Source of the DNA: Pseudomonas putida
Lineage (GTDB): Bacteria > Pseudomonadota > Gammaproteobacteria > Pseudomonadales > Pseudomonadaceae
NCBI RefSeq assembly: GCF_022627325.1
Contig: NZ_JAETZZ010000011.1
Coordinates: 62,001 to 126,000 of the forward strand
Length of the DNA: 64,000 nucleotides
Direction of reading: 5' to 3'
Below, in pieces: positions 25,117 through 34,153 of this stretch. Both the position numbers and the translations under genes were made by a program. Position 1 is the first letter of the stretch. Each line of letters opens with the position of its first letter. The notes under the pieces were generated by a model. That model was given only the letters and a program-made list of their open reading frames with translations. It was not told the origin of the DNA and made no database searches.

Positions 25117-25452
25117 TCAGCGCTGACGCAAAATGCACTCCAGCAAACCGGGGAAGCGTGCCTCGAGCATTTCGCTGCGCAGTGAGTTCATATGCGTGGT
25201 GCCCACATTGCGTGTTTGCACCAGCCCCGCATCGCGCAGCACACGAAAATGATGGGACATGCTGGACTTCGGCCGGCCACCGTCCAGCTCGCCGCAGCTG
25301 GCTTCCGCCACGCCCGCCAGGTGGCGCACGATTTCCATACGTACAGGGTCGCTCAGCGCATACAGCAGGCGCTCGAGGTTCAGGTCTTCAGCGGTGGGAT
25401 GTTTGTAGGCTCGCATGGGCGTCATGATAACGGGGGTTTCATTAATTGCCAT
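25117..25452 (-). CDS. ArsR-type winged-helix repressor
   Basis: A 111-residue regulator: LERLLYALSDPVRMEIVRHL is the ArsR N-terminal helix pair and SSMSHHFRVLRDAGLVQTRN the DNA-recognition helix and wing. One Cys (ASCGELDGG) in place of the metal-binding CxC of metal sensors argues for a redox or organic ligand sensor. It is transcribed divergently from xenA. Its likely start codon sits on the edge of a perfect inverted repeat that also lies upstream of xenA. No ribosome site is visible; starts at 25425 or 25416 are alternatives. Confidence 0.85.
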   Translation of the reverse strand: MAINETPVIMTPMRAYKHPTAEDLNLERLLYALSDPVRMEIVRHLAGVAEASCGELDGGRPKSSMSHHFRVLRDAGLVQTRNVGTTHMNSLRSEMLEARFPGLLECILRQR

Positions 25453-25474
25453 AGTTCGATTATGATCGAACTAT
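25451..25474. promoter_or_regulatory. Palindromic operator shared by arsR-type gene and xenA
   Basis: ATAGTTCGAT and ATCGAACTAT form perfect ten-base arms around TATG, a 24-bp inverted repeat. It overlaps the putative start codon of the ArsR-type gene and lies 28 bp upstream of xenA, so binding would repress both. ArsR sites are commonly such inverted repeats. Confidence 0.8.
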
Positions 25475-25501
25475 CGTATTCAGATGACCCCGGAGTTTTC
25501 C

Positions 25502-26593
25502 ATGTCTGCACTGTTCGAACCCTATACCCTCAAAGACGTGACCTTGCGTAACCGCATCGCCATTCCGCCGATGTGCCAGTACATGGCCGAGGACGGTGTC
25601 ATCAACGATTGGCATCAGGTGCATTATGCTGGCCTGGCCCGTGGTGGCGCCGGCCTGCTGGTGGTCGAAGCCACTGCGGTGGCGCCAGAAGGGCGCATCA
25701 CCCCTGGTTGTGCCGGTATCTGGAGCGACGCCCATGCCCAGGCCTTCGTGCCGGTGGTGCAGGCGATCAAGGCGGCCGGCTCGGTGCCGGGCATCCAGAT
25801 CGCCCACGCGGGGCGCAAGGCCAGTGCCAACCGCCCGTGGGAAGGTGACGACCACATCGCTGCGGATGACGCGCGAGGCTGGGCCACCATCGCCCCGTCG
25901 GCCATCGCTTTCGGCGCCAACCTGCCGAAAGTGCCACGTGAAATGACCTTGGACGACATTGCCCGGGTCAAGCAGGACTTCGTCGATGCGGCACGCCGGG
26001 CGCGTGATGCAGGCTTTGAATGGATCGAGCTGCACTTCGCTCACGGGTACCTGGGGCAGAGCTTCTTCTCCGAGCACTCCAACCAGCGCACCGATGCCTA
26101 CGGCGGCAACTTCGAGAACCGCAGCCGCTTCCTGCTGGAAACCCTGGCAGCCGTGCGCGAGGTGTGGCCGGAAAACCTGCCGTTGACCGCCCGCTTTGGC
26201 GTGCTGGAATACGACGGCCGTGATGAGCAGACGCTGGAGGAGTCCATCGAGTTGGCCCGGCTGTTCAAGGCTGGTGGTCTGGACCTGCTCAGTGTCAGCG
26301 TTGGCTTCACCATCCCGGAAACCAACATTCCATGGGGCCCGGCCTTTATGGGGCCGATCGCTGAACGTGTGCGTCGTGAGGCGGGTTTGCCAGTGACTTC
26401 GGCGTGGGGCTTCGGTACGCCGCAGTTGGCGGAGGGGGCGTTGAAGGCCAATCAGCTCGACTTGGTGTCGGTGGGGCGTGCGCACCTGGCCGACCCGCAC
26501 TGGGCATATTTCGCGGCCAAGGAACTGGGCGTCGACAAAGCTTCGTGGACGTTGCCTGCGCCTTACGCGCACTGGCTTGAGCGTTATCGCTGA
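25502..26593 (+). CDS. xenA: Xenobiotic reductase A (OYE family, YqjM-type)
   Basis: A 363-residue FMN flavoenzyme that reduces activated C=C bonds and nitro compounds with NAD(P)H. Start MSALFEPYTLKD. The YqjM-class active-site Cys is C25 (IPPMCQYM), then WIELHFAHGYLGQSFFSEHS, DAYGGNFENRSRFLLE and the FMN phosphate site SVGRAHLADPHWAYFAAKELG. It is nearly identical, as far as I recall, to P. putida XenA including the C-terminal PAPYAHWLERYR. It is divergent from an ArsR-type repressor and shares its operator, so it is likely induced by an electrophile sensed by that repressor. Confidence 0.93.
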   Translation: MSALFEPYTLKDVTLRNRIAIPPMCQYMAEDGVINDWHQVHYAGLARGGAGLLVVEATAVAPEGRITPGCAGIWSDAHAQAFVPVVQAIKAAGSVPGIQIAHAGRKASANRPWEGDDHIAADDARGWATIAPSAIAFGANLPKVPREMTLDDIARVKQDFVDAARRARDAGFEWIELHFAHGYLGQSFFSEHSNQRTDAYGGNFENRSRFLLETLAAVREVWPENLPLTARFGVLEYDGRDEQTLEESIELARLFKAGGLDLLSVSVGFTIPETNIPWGPAFMGPIAERVRREAGLPVTSAWGFGTPQLAEGALKANQLDLVSVGRAHLADPHWAYFAAKELGVDKASWTLPAPYAHWLERYR

Positions 26594-26601
26594 TTGCTGC
26601 A

Positions 26602-26620
26602 GGGGCCGCACAGCGGCCCC
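26602..26620. terminator. Stem-loop at the xenA/hydroxyproline operon junction
   Basis: GGGGCCGC and GCGGCCCC form a perfect 8-bp stem with an ACA loop between two convergent stop codons. No T-run follows on either strand, so it is a structural or Rho-assisted barrier rather than a textbook terminator. Confidence 0.55.
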
Positions 26621-26623
26621 GTC

Positions 26624-27871
26624 TCAAAACCGATCCAGCCGGTAACGCTTCAACTCGGCCCGAGGCTCCCGTTCAGCCAACCCTCCCACCCATTCCGCTG
26701 TCACCGCCGCCTGGGTCAAGCCCAGGTGCTGATGTCCAAACGCTAACAGCACGCGACCATCACACACCCGGTCGATCACCGGCAGCGAATCCGGCAGCGA
26801 AGGCCGAAACCCCATCCACGGCGTCGCGCCTTCGGCATTCAATTCGCGCTGGAACAAACCCTTGCTCAAGCGGTGCAACTGCCACGCCCGCTGCATGCTC
26901 GGCGGTGCATCGAGCCCGGCGAACTCCACCGTGCCAGCCAGGCGCAAGCCCTCGGCCATCGGCGTCATGATGAACTTGCGCTCCAGCGAGGTGACGGCGA
27001 ATGGCAAGCGCTGGTGCTCGCCAGGCAGCATCAGGTGATAGCCACGCTCGGTATCCAGCGGGACGCTTATGCCGGTCAGAGCCGTGGTCAGTTGCGCTGA
27101 GTGCGCGCCGCAACTGATCAGCACCTGGCGCGCATGGAACGTACCCTGAACGCTGTTGAGCTGCACGCCATTGCCATTGAGTTGCCCGCCATCGACCTGC
27201 GCCTGGACGAAGCGTACGCCAGCCGCCTTGGCGGCTTCGAACAACTCAATGACCACACGGTAAGGGTCGATGAAATGCCCGGTGCGGGGGAAAAACAAGC
27301 CACCGAGGATGGACGGGGTCAACTCCGGCGCAGCAGCGCGCACCGTGTCGGCCGACCAGAATTCGGCCGGCACCGCCTGTTGCTGCATCCGGGCCAACAA
27401 CGCCTCCAGAGCCGAGCGCGAATCGGCGCGCTCGAACACCAATAACGAGCCGTCTTCCTTGAACAGCTCGCTGTGGCCGATGGAGCCGAGCAAACGCTGC
27501 CAGGCGCCCAGACTGCCTTCGTTCAACGCACGGATGCCGGCCACGCTGCGCTGGAAGGGCTCCGGGCGCAGGTTGAGCAGCAGGCGGGCGAACCAGGGCA
27601 GGGCCTTGGGCAGGTATTTCCAGTCCAACCGCAGTGGGCCCATCGGGTCCAGCAGCATGCGTGGCAGGCGCTTGAGTATCGATAGGTCGGCGATGGGGAA
27701 CACCTGCTCGGTGGCCAGGTGCCCGGCGTTGCCGTACGAGGCTCCGTGGCCGGGCGGTTGGCGGTCGAACAGCACGACCTGGCGCCCCTGGCGGGCCAGT
27801 TGCAGGGCGCAGGCGACGCCGACAATGCCGGCGCCGACCACGGCGATGTCGGCTTCAGAGGTGTCGACCAT
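26624..27871 (-). CDS. FAD-dependent D-hydroxyproline dehydrogenase (DadA-like)
   Basis: A 415-residue flavoprotein starting MVDTSEADIAVVGAGIVGVA, where GAGIVG is the FAD dinucleotide fold. The start is chosen over a much longer frame because GGGAAGG lies upstream and it begins two bases after the aldehyde dehydrogenase stop codon. It resembles DadA D-amino acid dehydrogenases (ASYGNAGHLATEQVFP, MGFRPSLPDSLPVID, LLAFGHQHLGLTQA). In this operon it should oxidise cis-4-hydroxy-D-proline to pyrroline-4-hydroxy-2-carboxylate, the substrate of the deaminase upstream. It is the last gene of the operon. Confidence 0.88.
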   Translation of the reverse strand: MVDTSEADIAVVGAGIVGVACALQLARQGRQVVLFDRQPPGHGASYGNAGHLATEQVFPIADLSILKRLPRMLLDPMGPLRLDWKYLPKALPWFARLLLNLRPEPFQRSVAGIRALNEGSLGAWQRLLGSIGHSELFKEDGSLLVFERADSRSALEALLARMQQQAVPAEFWSADTVRAAAPELTPSILGGLFFPRTGHFIDPYRVVIELFEAAKAAGVRFVQAQVDGGQLNGNGVQLNSVQGTFHARQVLISCGAHSAQLTTALTGISVPLDTERGYHLMLPGEHQRLPFAVTSLERKFIMTPMAEGLRLAGTVEFAGLDAPPSMQRAWQLHRLSKGLFQRELNAEGATPWMGFRPSLPDSLPVIDRVCDGRVLLAFGHQHLGLTQAAVTAEWVGGLAEREPRAELKRYRLDRF

Positions 27872-27873
27872 GT

Positions 27874-29451
27874 TCAGCCTTCCCGGGTGCCGTCGAGCAG
27901 GCGCCGCAGCTGCAGCGGGTTGCCGTGTTTCAACGCCGGCGGCAGCAGCGCATCGGGGAAGTCCTGGTAGCACACCGGGCGCAGGAAGCGCAGGATCGCC
28001 GCCGTGCCCACCGAGGTGGTGCGGGCATCGGAGGTGGCCGGGAACGGCCCGCCATGGACCATGGCATCGCACACCTCGACACCGGTTGGCCAGCCATTGA
28101 CCAGAATGCGCCCGGCCTTGCGTTCAAGGGTTGGCAGCAACGCGCGGGCGCGGTCGATGTCGGCATCGTCCAGTTGCAAGGTCGCGGTCAATTGGCCCTC
28201 CAGATGCTCGGCCACCTGGCGTACCTGTTCATCGCTCGCGCAGGCCACCACCAGTGACGATGGGCCGAACACCTCGGCCTGCAAGGTGGGGTCGGCCAGG
28301 AAGGCTTCGGCCTCGGTCACGAACAACTGCGCCTGGCATTGGTTAGGGCCTTGTCCAACCTGACCACTGGCCGCAACCTGGGCATTGGCGTTTTCCGCCA
28401 TGCCACCGATACCGGCTTGGTAAGCACTGAAGATGCCCGGTGTGAGCATGGTCTGCCCAGCGGCCAGGCCAACGTGTTCGCTTGCCGCGTCGATGAACCG
28501 CTGTAACGCCGGCCCTTGGCAGGCGATCACCAGGCCGGGGTTGGTGCAGAACTGGCCGGCACCTTGGGTCAGTGAGGCGACGAAGCCTTGTGCCAGCGCC
28601 TCGGCGCGGGCCTGCAGGGCGGCCTCGAACAGGAACACCGGGTTGATCGAGCTCATTTCGGCGTACACCGGGATCGGTTCCGGGCGTGCCTGGGCCACCT
28701 TGCACAGCGCGATACCACCGCTGCGAGAGCCGGTAAAACCAACGGCTTTGATGCGTGGGTCGCTGACCAGCGCAACGCCGACTTCATGGCCGCAGCCATA
28801 CAACAGCGAAAATACGCCGGCCGGCAAATCGCACAGCTGCACCGCTTGCGCCACGGCCTGGCCAACCAGTTCGCTGGTACCCGGGTGGGCGCTATGGGCC
28901 TTGACCACCACTGGGCAGCCGGCAGCCAACGCCGAGGCGGTGTCGCCACCGGCCACCGAGAAGGCCAGCGGGAAATTGCTGGCACCAAACACGGCTACCG
29001 GCCCAAGGGCGACCTGGCGCTGGCGCAGGTCTGCGCGCGGCAAGGGCTGGCGTTCTGGCAGGGCGCTGTCGACGCGCACATCCAGCCACTCACCGGCCCG
29101 CACTACACGGGCGAAGGTGCGCAACTGGGTACAGGTGCGGCCCCGCTCGCCCTGGAGGCGCGCTTTCGGCAGGCCGCTCTCGGCCACCGCGCGGTCGATC
29201 AGGGGCTCGCCCAGCGCTTCGATCTGCGTGGCGATGGTTTCGAGAAACTGTGCCCGTTGTTCGAGCGTGGTTTCGCGGTACGCATCGAACGCCGCCCAGG
29301 CCTGGGCGCAGGCCTGGGCCACGTGCTCATCGCTGGCGCCCAGGTAGGCCGGCTCCAGCGCCTGGCCGGTGGCCGGGTCGATGGCGCGGATGGCTTCGCG
29401 GCTGCCGGTTACCGGCGTTTGGCCGATCAGCAGGTTGCCTGTGAGGGGCAT
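27874..29451 (-). CDS. alpha-Ketoglutarate semialdehyde dehydrogenase
   Basis: A 525-residue NAD(P)-dependent aldehyde dehydrogenase. It begins MPLTGNLLIGQTPVTGSR after an AAGGAGG site, so an earlier in-frame Met is rejected. The catalytic Cys is in GAGQFCTNPGLV and the general-base Glu in YAEMSSINPVFL, both at normal spacing. It converts 2,5-dioxopentanoate (alpha-ketoglutarate semialdehyde) to 2-oxoglutarate, the final step of hydroxyproline breakdown. Position between the deaminase and the D-hydroxyproline dehydrogenase supports the substrate; the family also has members for other semialdehydes. Confidence 0.88.
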   Translation of the reverse strand: MPLTGNLLIGQTPVTGSREAIRAIDPATGQALEPAYLGASDEHVAQACAQAWAAFDAYRETTLEQRAQFLETIATQIEALGEPLIDRAVAESGLPKARLQGERGRTCTQLRTFARVVRAGEWLDVRVDSALPERQPLPRADLRQRQVALGPVAVFGASNFPLAFSVAGGDTASALAAGCPVVVKAHSAHPGTSELVGQAVAQAVQLCDLPAGVFSLLYGCGHEVGVALVSDPRIKAVGFTGSRSGGIALCKVAQARPEPIPVYAEMSSINPVFLFEAALQARAEALAQGFVASLTQGAGQFCTNPGLVIACQGPALQRFIDAASEHVGLAAGQTMLTPGIFSAYQAGIGGMAENANAQVAASGQVGQGPNQCQAQLFVTEAEAFLADPTLQAEVFGPSSLVVACASDEQVRQVAEHLEGQLTATLQLDDADIDRARALLPTLERKAGRILVNGWPTGVEVCDAMVHGGPFPATSDARTTSVGTAAILRFLRPVCYQDFPDALLPPALKHGNPLQLRRLLDGTREG

Positions 29452-29535
29452 GTAGCCTCCTTGGAAATCAGATTCGGGTATCAAGGACGTCGTGGGGGCG
29501 GGCAAGGCCGCTCCCACAGAGAAAGCACTGGCGGC

Positions 29536-30483
29536 TCAGGCGATCTTCTGTTCGGCCGACCAGCTCGCATACCAGTTGCGGAACAGCGCGTACTGCTGTT
29601 CGGCATAGTTGCGCTGGGCGTCGGTCAGCACATCGGTTTCGTTGAAGTGCAGGCTGTACTCGCTGTCGCCGTTCAGCACCATCAGGTGCTTGTAATACAG
29701 CACCAGGTCGCAGCCTTCATCGAACGACGACAGCACCGCCAGCGCCGCTTCCAGCTCGCGGGCCAGGCGACGGGCCTGCGCATCGCCCTTGGCCGCCTGC
29801 TTGCTCAGGCTTACCAGGTGCAGCACCTCACGCGGCAGGGCGTTACCGATGCCGGTAATGGCGCCGGTGGCGTTGCAGTTGACGAAGCCATGCACCACTT
29901 GGGTGTCCACGCCCACCATCAGGGTCACGTCGTCATCCTTGGAGGTGATGTGCTCGGCGGCGTAGCGCAGGTCGGCACCACCGCCGAACTCTTTGAAGCC
30001 GATCAGATTCGGGTATTCGCGGCGCAGCTCGAAGAACAGGTCGGCGCGTGTAGCAAAGCCATAGTAGGGGCTGTTGTAGATCACCGCGGGCAGCTTGGGT
30101 GCGGCAGCGAGGATGGCCGAAAAGTGGTGCTTCTGGGCGATCAGCGAGGCACCGCGGCTTAGCACACGGGGGATGACCATCAGGCCGGCGGCACCGACCT
30201 TGGCCGCGTGAGCGGCATGAGAGACCGCTTCGCGGGTGTTCACCGCGCCGGTGCCGACGATGGTCGGGATGCCGGCGGCCACCAGGCGGGCCACACCCTC
30301 CTGGCGCTCGGCTTCGGTGAGCAGTGGCCAGTCGCCCATCGAACCGCAGTACACCACGGCGCTCATGCCGGCCTCGATCAGCTCGCGGCCTTTGCGCACC
30401 AAGGCGTCGAAGTCCGGTTTGCGCGCGGCGGTGCACGGGGTCATCAGGGCGGGCATGGTGCCGGTGAAGATGCTATCAGTCAT
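29536..30483 (-). CDS. Pyrroline-4-hydroxy-2-carboxylate deaminase (DapA superfamily)
   Basis: A 315-residue DapA-superfamily (beta/alpha)8 lyase. The Schiff-base Lys is K164 in LIGFKEFGGGADLRY and the Tyr is in VIYNSPYYGF (136). It differs from dapA at 14451 and sits inside the hydroxyproline operon, where this family member deaminates and dehydrates the cyclic imine to alpha-ketoglutarate semialdehyde. Start MTDSIFTGTMPALMTP. The 84-bp gap to the aldehyde dehydrogenase contains REP-like fragments (GCTCCCACAGAG). The function rests on the context together with family membership. Confidence 0.88.
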   Translation of the reverse strand: MTDSIFTGTMPALMTPCTAARKPDFDALVRKGRELIEAGMSAVVYCGSMGDWPLLTEAERQEGVARLVAAGIPTIVGTGAVNTREAVSHAAHAAKVGAAGLMVIPRVLSRGASLIAQKHHFSAILAAAPKLPAVIYNSPYYGFATRADLFFELRREYPNLIGFKEFGGGADLRYAAEHITSKDDDVTLMVGVDTQVVHGFVNCNATGAITGIGNALPREVLHLVSLSKQAAKGDAQARRLARELEAALAVLSSFDEGCDLVLYYKHLMVLNGDSEYSLHFNETDVLTDAQRNYAEQQYALFRNWYASWSAEQKIA

Positions 30484-30523
30484 TGTTGTTACTCCTGGCG
30501 AAAGGGGGCGAAAACGTCGGGGC

Positions 30524-31450
30524 TCAGATGCCCCAGGCGAAGGGGTCTTGTTCGTCGATCAGCAGCGTGCTGTCGGCGGTCATGTAGGCGCGGCCGGTGA
30601 TGAACGGGCGAATGCGCTCGCCGTCGCGCTCGTAACGGGCATGGAACTGGCTACCGGTGATGCTGGCTTGGACCCAGGTCTGGCCTTCGCCAAGCTTGCC
30701 GTCGGCGGCCAGGCAGGCCAGCTTGGCGCTGGTGCCGGTGCCGCAGGGCGAGCGGTCGTAGGCTTTACCGGGGCACATCACGAAGTTGCGGCTGTCGGCG
30801 TTGGCGTCGTCGGCGAACAGTTCGACGTGGTCGATGGCTGCGCCGTTTTCACCGGTGATGCCCTGCTGTTCGAGTGCCTTGAGCATGGCCCAGGTGTACT
30901 CGGTCAGGGCCTCACGGTTGTCCAGCTCGATACGTTGGCCGTGTTCGGAAACGAGGAAGAACCAGTTGCCGCCCCAGGCGATGTCGCCGCGCACCAGGCC
31001 ATGGCCGGGCACGTCCACTGCAACCTGCTGGCGATAGCGGTAGGAGGGCACGTTACCGATGGTGATGGCGCCGTCTTCATGCAGGGTCGCGCTGACCTGG
31101 CCGACCGGGGTGTCGATCGTGTGCACGCCCGGTGCGATCAGGCCCAGGTGCTGCAACGAGGCGACCAGGCCGATGGTGCCGTGGCCGCACATGTTCAGGT
31201 AGCCGGCGTTGTTGAAGAAGATCACCCCGCAGGTCGCGTCGGCCGAAACCGGTGGGCAGTACAGCGCGCCGACCAGGACATCGTTGCCACGTGGCTCCAG
31301 CAGGCAGGCGCGGCGCCATGGGTCGTGCAGCTCGCGCAGTTCGTCGCGCTGTTCGGCCATGCTGCGGCCGTGCAGTGGCGGGAAACCCTTCATCACCAGG
31401 CGGGTCGGTTCGCCGCCAGTGTGAGAGTCGATGACGTGAATCTGTTTCAT
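30524..31450 (-). CDS. lhpA: 4-Hydroxyproline 2-epimerase
   Basis: A 308-residue proline-racemase-family enzyme. The two catalytic thiols are visible, C88 in NMCGHGTIG and C236 in DRSPCGTGTSA. A Ser in place of the first Cys would indicate the trans-3-hydroxyproline dehydratase branch, so two Cys point to epimerisation. It converts trans-4-hydroxy-L-proline to cis-4-hydroxy-D-proline. The start MKQIHVIDSHTGGEPTRLV is chosen over a longer frame that runs into the permease gene. It lies 22 bp after the permease. Confidence 0.92.
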   Translation of the reverse strand: MKQIHVIDSHTGGEPTRLVMKGFPPLHGRSMAEQRDELRELHDPWRRACLLEPRGNDVLVGALYCPPVSADATCGVIFFNNAGYLNMCGHGTIGLVASLQHLGLIAPGVHTIDTPVGQVSATLHEDGAITIGNVPSYRYRQQVAVDVPGHGLVRGDIAWGGNWFFLVSEHGQRIELDNREALTEYTWAMLKALEQQGITGENGAAIDHVELFADDANADSRNFVMCPGKAYDRSPCGTGTSAKLACLAADGKLGEGQTWVQASITGSQFHARYERDGERIRPFITGRAYMTADSTLLIDEQDPFAWGI

Positions 31451-31472
31451 GGCTTGTCCCTTGCGTAAAAGA

Positions 31473-33086
31473 TCAGGAAGCGACGGCAGCAGGGTTGCAG
31501 GTAGAGGTGTCAGCGCTGGCTTCGCTTTCGTCTTCACCTTCCAGGCGCACAAGGTGGGCAGGCACGCCAGTCGCGGCGCCCCAGTAGTAGATGCCCAGCG
31601 CGCAGGCCGCGACGACTACAGTGTCAAACGGGTGGCCGATCACACCCAGGCCGCCGAAACTGCCAAGCCAGGACAGCAGGATGGTCACCGCGTAAAAACC
31701 GATCAGCCAGGCGCTGGAGCGCACCTGCTGGGCCAGCGACAAGTGCTGGGTGGGGACGAAACGAGCACACAGCAGGTACAGCACGAACATCACGATCTGC
31801 AGGGCCAGCAGCCACGACACGGTGTTCCAGCCCGACCAGTACACGATCAGCGCGGCGATGATGAAAGACAGCGGGCCGAGTACGGCCATGCCCTTGACCC
31901 GGAACGGGCGCGGCATCTGTGGCGCATTGCGGCGCAGGGCGGCAACGGTGACCGGGGCCACGGCGTAGCTCAAGACCAGGGCAGCGGATACCACGTTGAT
32001 CAGCGCTTCCCACGAGGGGAACGGCAGGGTCCAGAACACCGACAGGCCGAAGGTCAACCACAGGGCCGGGCGCGGGATGCCGGATTCTGCATCGATGCGG
32101 GTGAAGTACTTGAAGAAGGTGCCGGTCTGGGCCCAGCCGTAGACCACACGCGGCGTGGCATTCATGTAGATGTTGCCGCAGCCGCTGGGGGAGATCACCG
32201 CATCGGCCACCACCAGGTAGGCCAGCCAGCCTACGCCCAGTGCCAGGGCGATGTCACGGTAGGGCAAGGCCAGTTCCTTGGTCACCGCAGCCCAGCCGTC
32301 ACTCAGCATTTCGGTTGGCACGCTGCCGAGGAAGGCCAGTTGCAGCAGCGCATAGATCGCGGTGGACAGCAGCACGGAGAGGATCAGCGCGATGGGGATG
32401 GTGCGCTGTGGGTTCTTGACTTCGCTTGCCACCGAGATGATCGGTGTCAGGCCCAGGTAAGCGAAGATGATGCCGCCAGCCGACACAGCCATTTCTACCC
32501 CGGACATGCCGAACGGGGCGAAGCCCTGGACCTCGAAGTTCTCTGGCTTGAAGAAGCTGAACAGCACGCCGATCACCAGCAGCGGCACGATGAACTTGAA
32601 CACGCTGACCAGGTTGTTGGCCTTGGCGAAGGTCTTGACGCTGCGGTAGTTCAGGAAGAAGAACAGCCCCAGCAGGGCGAACTGCACCAACCAGCCGAGC
32701 ACGGTGGGGTCACTGGAGCCGGCCTCGGTCAGCCCGGGGAACCAGGCCGCCGCGTACTGGCGAGAGGCGACCACTTCGATGGCGATCAGGCTAGAGAAGG
32801 CGATCAGGGTGATGAACCCCATCAGGTAGCCGAGCAGTGGGCCGTGCGAGTACACCGGGTAGCGCACCACACCCCCGGCGCGTGGCAGCGCGGCGCCGAG
32901 CTCGCAGTACACGATGCCCAGTAGCAGTACGGCGAAGCCGCCGAGGAACCAGGAAAGGATGCCGGCCGGTCCGGCAATGGCCGAGACGTGGCTGGCGGCG
33001 AACAGCCAGCCGGAGCCGAAGATGGCGCCGAGGCCGATGAACGTGAGGTCCAGCAAGGACAGCTGTTTCTTGAATTTGCCTGACAT
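31473..33086 (-). CDS. APC-family permease, probable hydroxyproline importer
   Basis: A 537-residue, 12-helix transporter; it begins MSGKFKKQLSLLDLTFIGLG after an AAGGCGA site. The APC helix-1 signature GAIFGSGWLFAASHVSAIAGPAG is clear. The C-terminal tail is long and hydrophilic (GEDESEASADTSTCNPAAVAS). It is the first gene of the leftward hydroxyproline operon, so substrate is inferred to be hydroxyproline (or its peptides' product). The operon promoter and a divergent AraC-type regulator lie in the 281-bp gap upstream. Confidence 0.85.
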   Translation of the reverse strand: MSGKFKKQLSLLDLTFIGLGAIFGSGWLFAASHVSAIAGPAGILSWFLGGFAVLLLGIVYCELGAALPRAGGVVRYPVYSHGPLLGYLMGFITLIAFSSLIAIEVVASRQYAAAWFPGLTEAGSSDPTVLGWLVQFALLGLFFFLNYRSVKTFAKANNLVSVFKFIVPLLVIGVLFSFFKPENFEVQGFAPFGMSGVEMAVSAGGIIFAYLGLTPIISVASEVKNPQRTIPIALILSVLLSTAIYALLQLAFLGSVPTEMLSDGWAAVTKELALPYRDIALALGVGWLAYLVVADAVISPSGCGNIYMNATPRVVYGWAQTGTFFKYFTRIDAESGIPRPALWLTFGLSVFWTLPFPSWEALINVVSAALVLSYAVAPVTVAALRRNAPQMPRPFRVKGMAVLGPLSFIIAALIVYWSGWNTVSWLLALQIVMFVLYLLCARFVPTQHLSLAQQVRSSAWLIGFYAVTILLSWLGSFGGLGVIGHPFDTVVVAACALGIYYWGAATGVPAHLVRLEGEDESEASADTSTCNPAAVAS

Positions 33087-33367
33087 GGGGTCGCCTTTTT
33101 GTAGGTTTTGGATAGGCAGGTCTGATGTCACCAGGTGCGGCTTCTGGGCCGAGCTCTTATAGGTCTTGGACGGCTTGCGTGGGGCATAGAGTGGACCGAA
33201 CGGGGCCACGGTTCTTGATGGTTTTCTGCAGGGGGGATGACGAAATCGGCACAATCGCAGAAAAGGCTGGCGCGCCGTTCGCCAGGCTCGATAGGCTGGA
33301 GGCCCTGTTGTTCAAGGGCTTGAGAGTTTTCCCGGCGATGGCGCCGGTGCCCCTACCAGAGAGTTGA

Positions 33368-34153
33368 ATGATGGCCGACGCCACACTGGCAGCCCTGTAC
33401 CAGAACCTCGACCAGCATCGCCCCGCTAGCCTGCAGGACCTGCTCGCGGGGGTATCCCTGCTGCTGCCGATCCTCGATGCCATCCCCAATGCCGCGATCT
33501 TCATCAAGGATCCGGATGCCCGCTATGTGCTGGCCAACAACACCCTGGTCCAGCGCTGCGGCCTCAAGCGCCTGCAGCCACTGTTGGGCAAGACCAGCGC
33601 CGAAGTCTTCCCGGCGCAACTGGGCCCCGGCTATACCGAGCAGGATCGCCGCGTGCTCAAGGATGGGCTGGTGCTGGAAGACCAGCTTGAGTTGCACCTG
33701 TACGGCAGCCGTGAGCCAGGCTGGTGCCTGACCCACAAGCGCCCGCTGTACAACCAGGCGGGCGAGATCCTGGGCTTGGTCGGCATTTCGGTCGACCTGC
33801 AATCAGCCGCCGACAGCCACCCCGCCTATCAACGCCTGGCCGCGGTGGACGAGCACATTCGCAAGCACTTTCACCAGCCGATCAGCCTGGGTGAGCTGAC
33901 CCGCATTGCCGGCATTTCCGTCGCGCAACTGGAGCGTTACTGCAAGCGTGTGTTCCACCTCACACCCCGGCAAATGATTCACAAGGCGCGGCTGGAACAT
34001 GCCCATCGGCTGCTGCACAGCGACTTGCCGATCACCGAAGTGGCGCTGCAGTGCGGCTACACCGACCACAGCGCTTTCAGCCGGCAGTTCAAGCAACTCA
34101 CCGGTTTTACCCCGCGCCAGTACCGCCAGGCGACTGCGGCTCAGGAGGGTTGA
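33368..34153 (+). CDS. PAS-AraC transcriptional regulator of hydroxyproline use
   Basis: A 261-residue regulator (260 if the second Met at 33371 is used; a weak GAGAG site fits either). An N-terminal PAS-like domain (LDAIPNAAIFIKDPDARYVLANN, then LGLVGISVDLQ) precedes an AraC/XylS double HTH (LGELTRIAGISVAQLERYCK and ITEVALQCGYTDHSAFSRQF). It is divergent from the hydroxyproline operon and resembles the LhpR-type regulator described in Pseudomonas. It overlaps the next, convergent LysR gene by 13 bp. Confidence 0.87.
   Translation: MMADATLAALYQNLDQHRPASLQDLLAGVSLLLPILDAIPNAAIFIKDPDARYVLANNTLVQRCGLKRLQPLLGKTSAEVFPAQLGPGYTEQDRRVLKDGLVLEDQLELHLYGSREPGWCLTHKRPLYNQAGEILGLVGISVDLQSAADSHPAYQRLAAVDEHIRKHFHQPISLGELTRIAGISVAQLERYCKRVFHLTPRQMIHKARLEHAHRLLHSDLPITEVALQCGYTDHSAFSRQFKQLTGFTPRQYRQATAAQEG

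Noticed and set aside
29536..30483. Second dapA for lysine synthesis
   Set aside because: It is a DapA-superfamily member, but inside a complete hydroxyproline operon; the housekeeping dapA is at 14451.
33264..33299. AGGCTSG triplicate before the hydroxyproline regulator as an AraC-type site
   Set aside because: Three short GC-rich repeats at irregular distances (20 and 9 bp) are within chance in this sequence.
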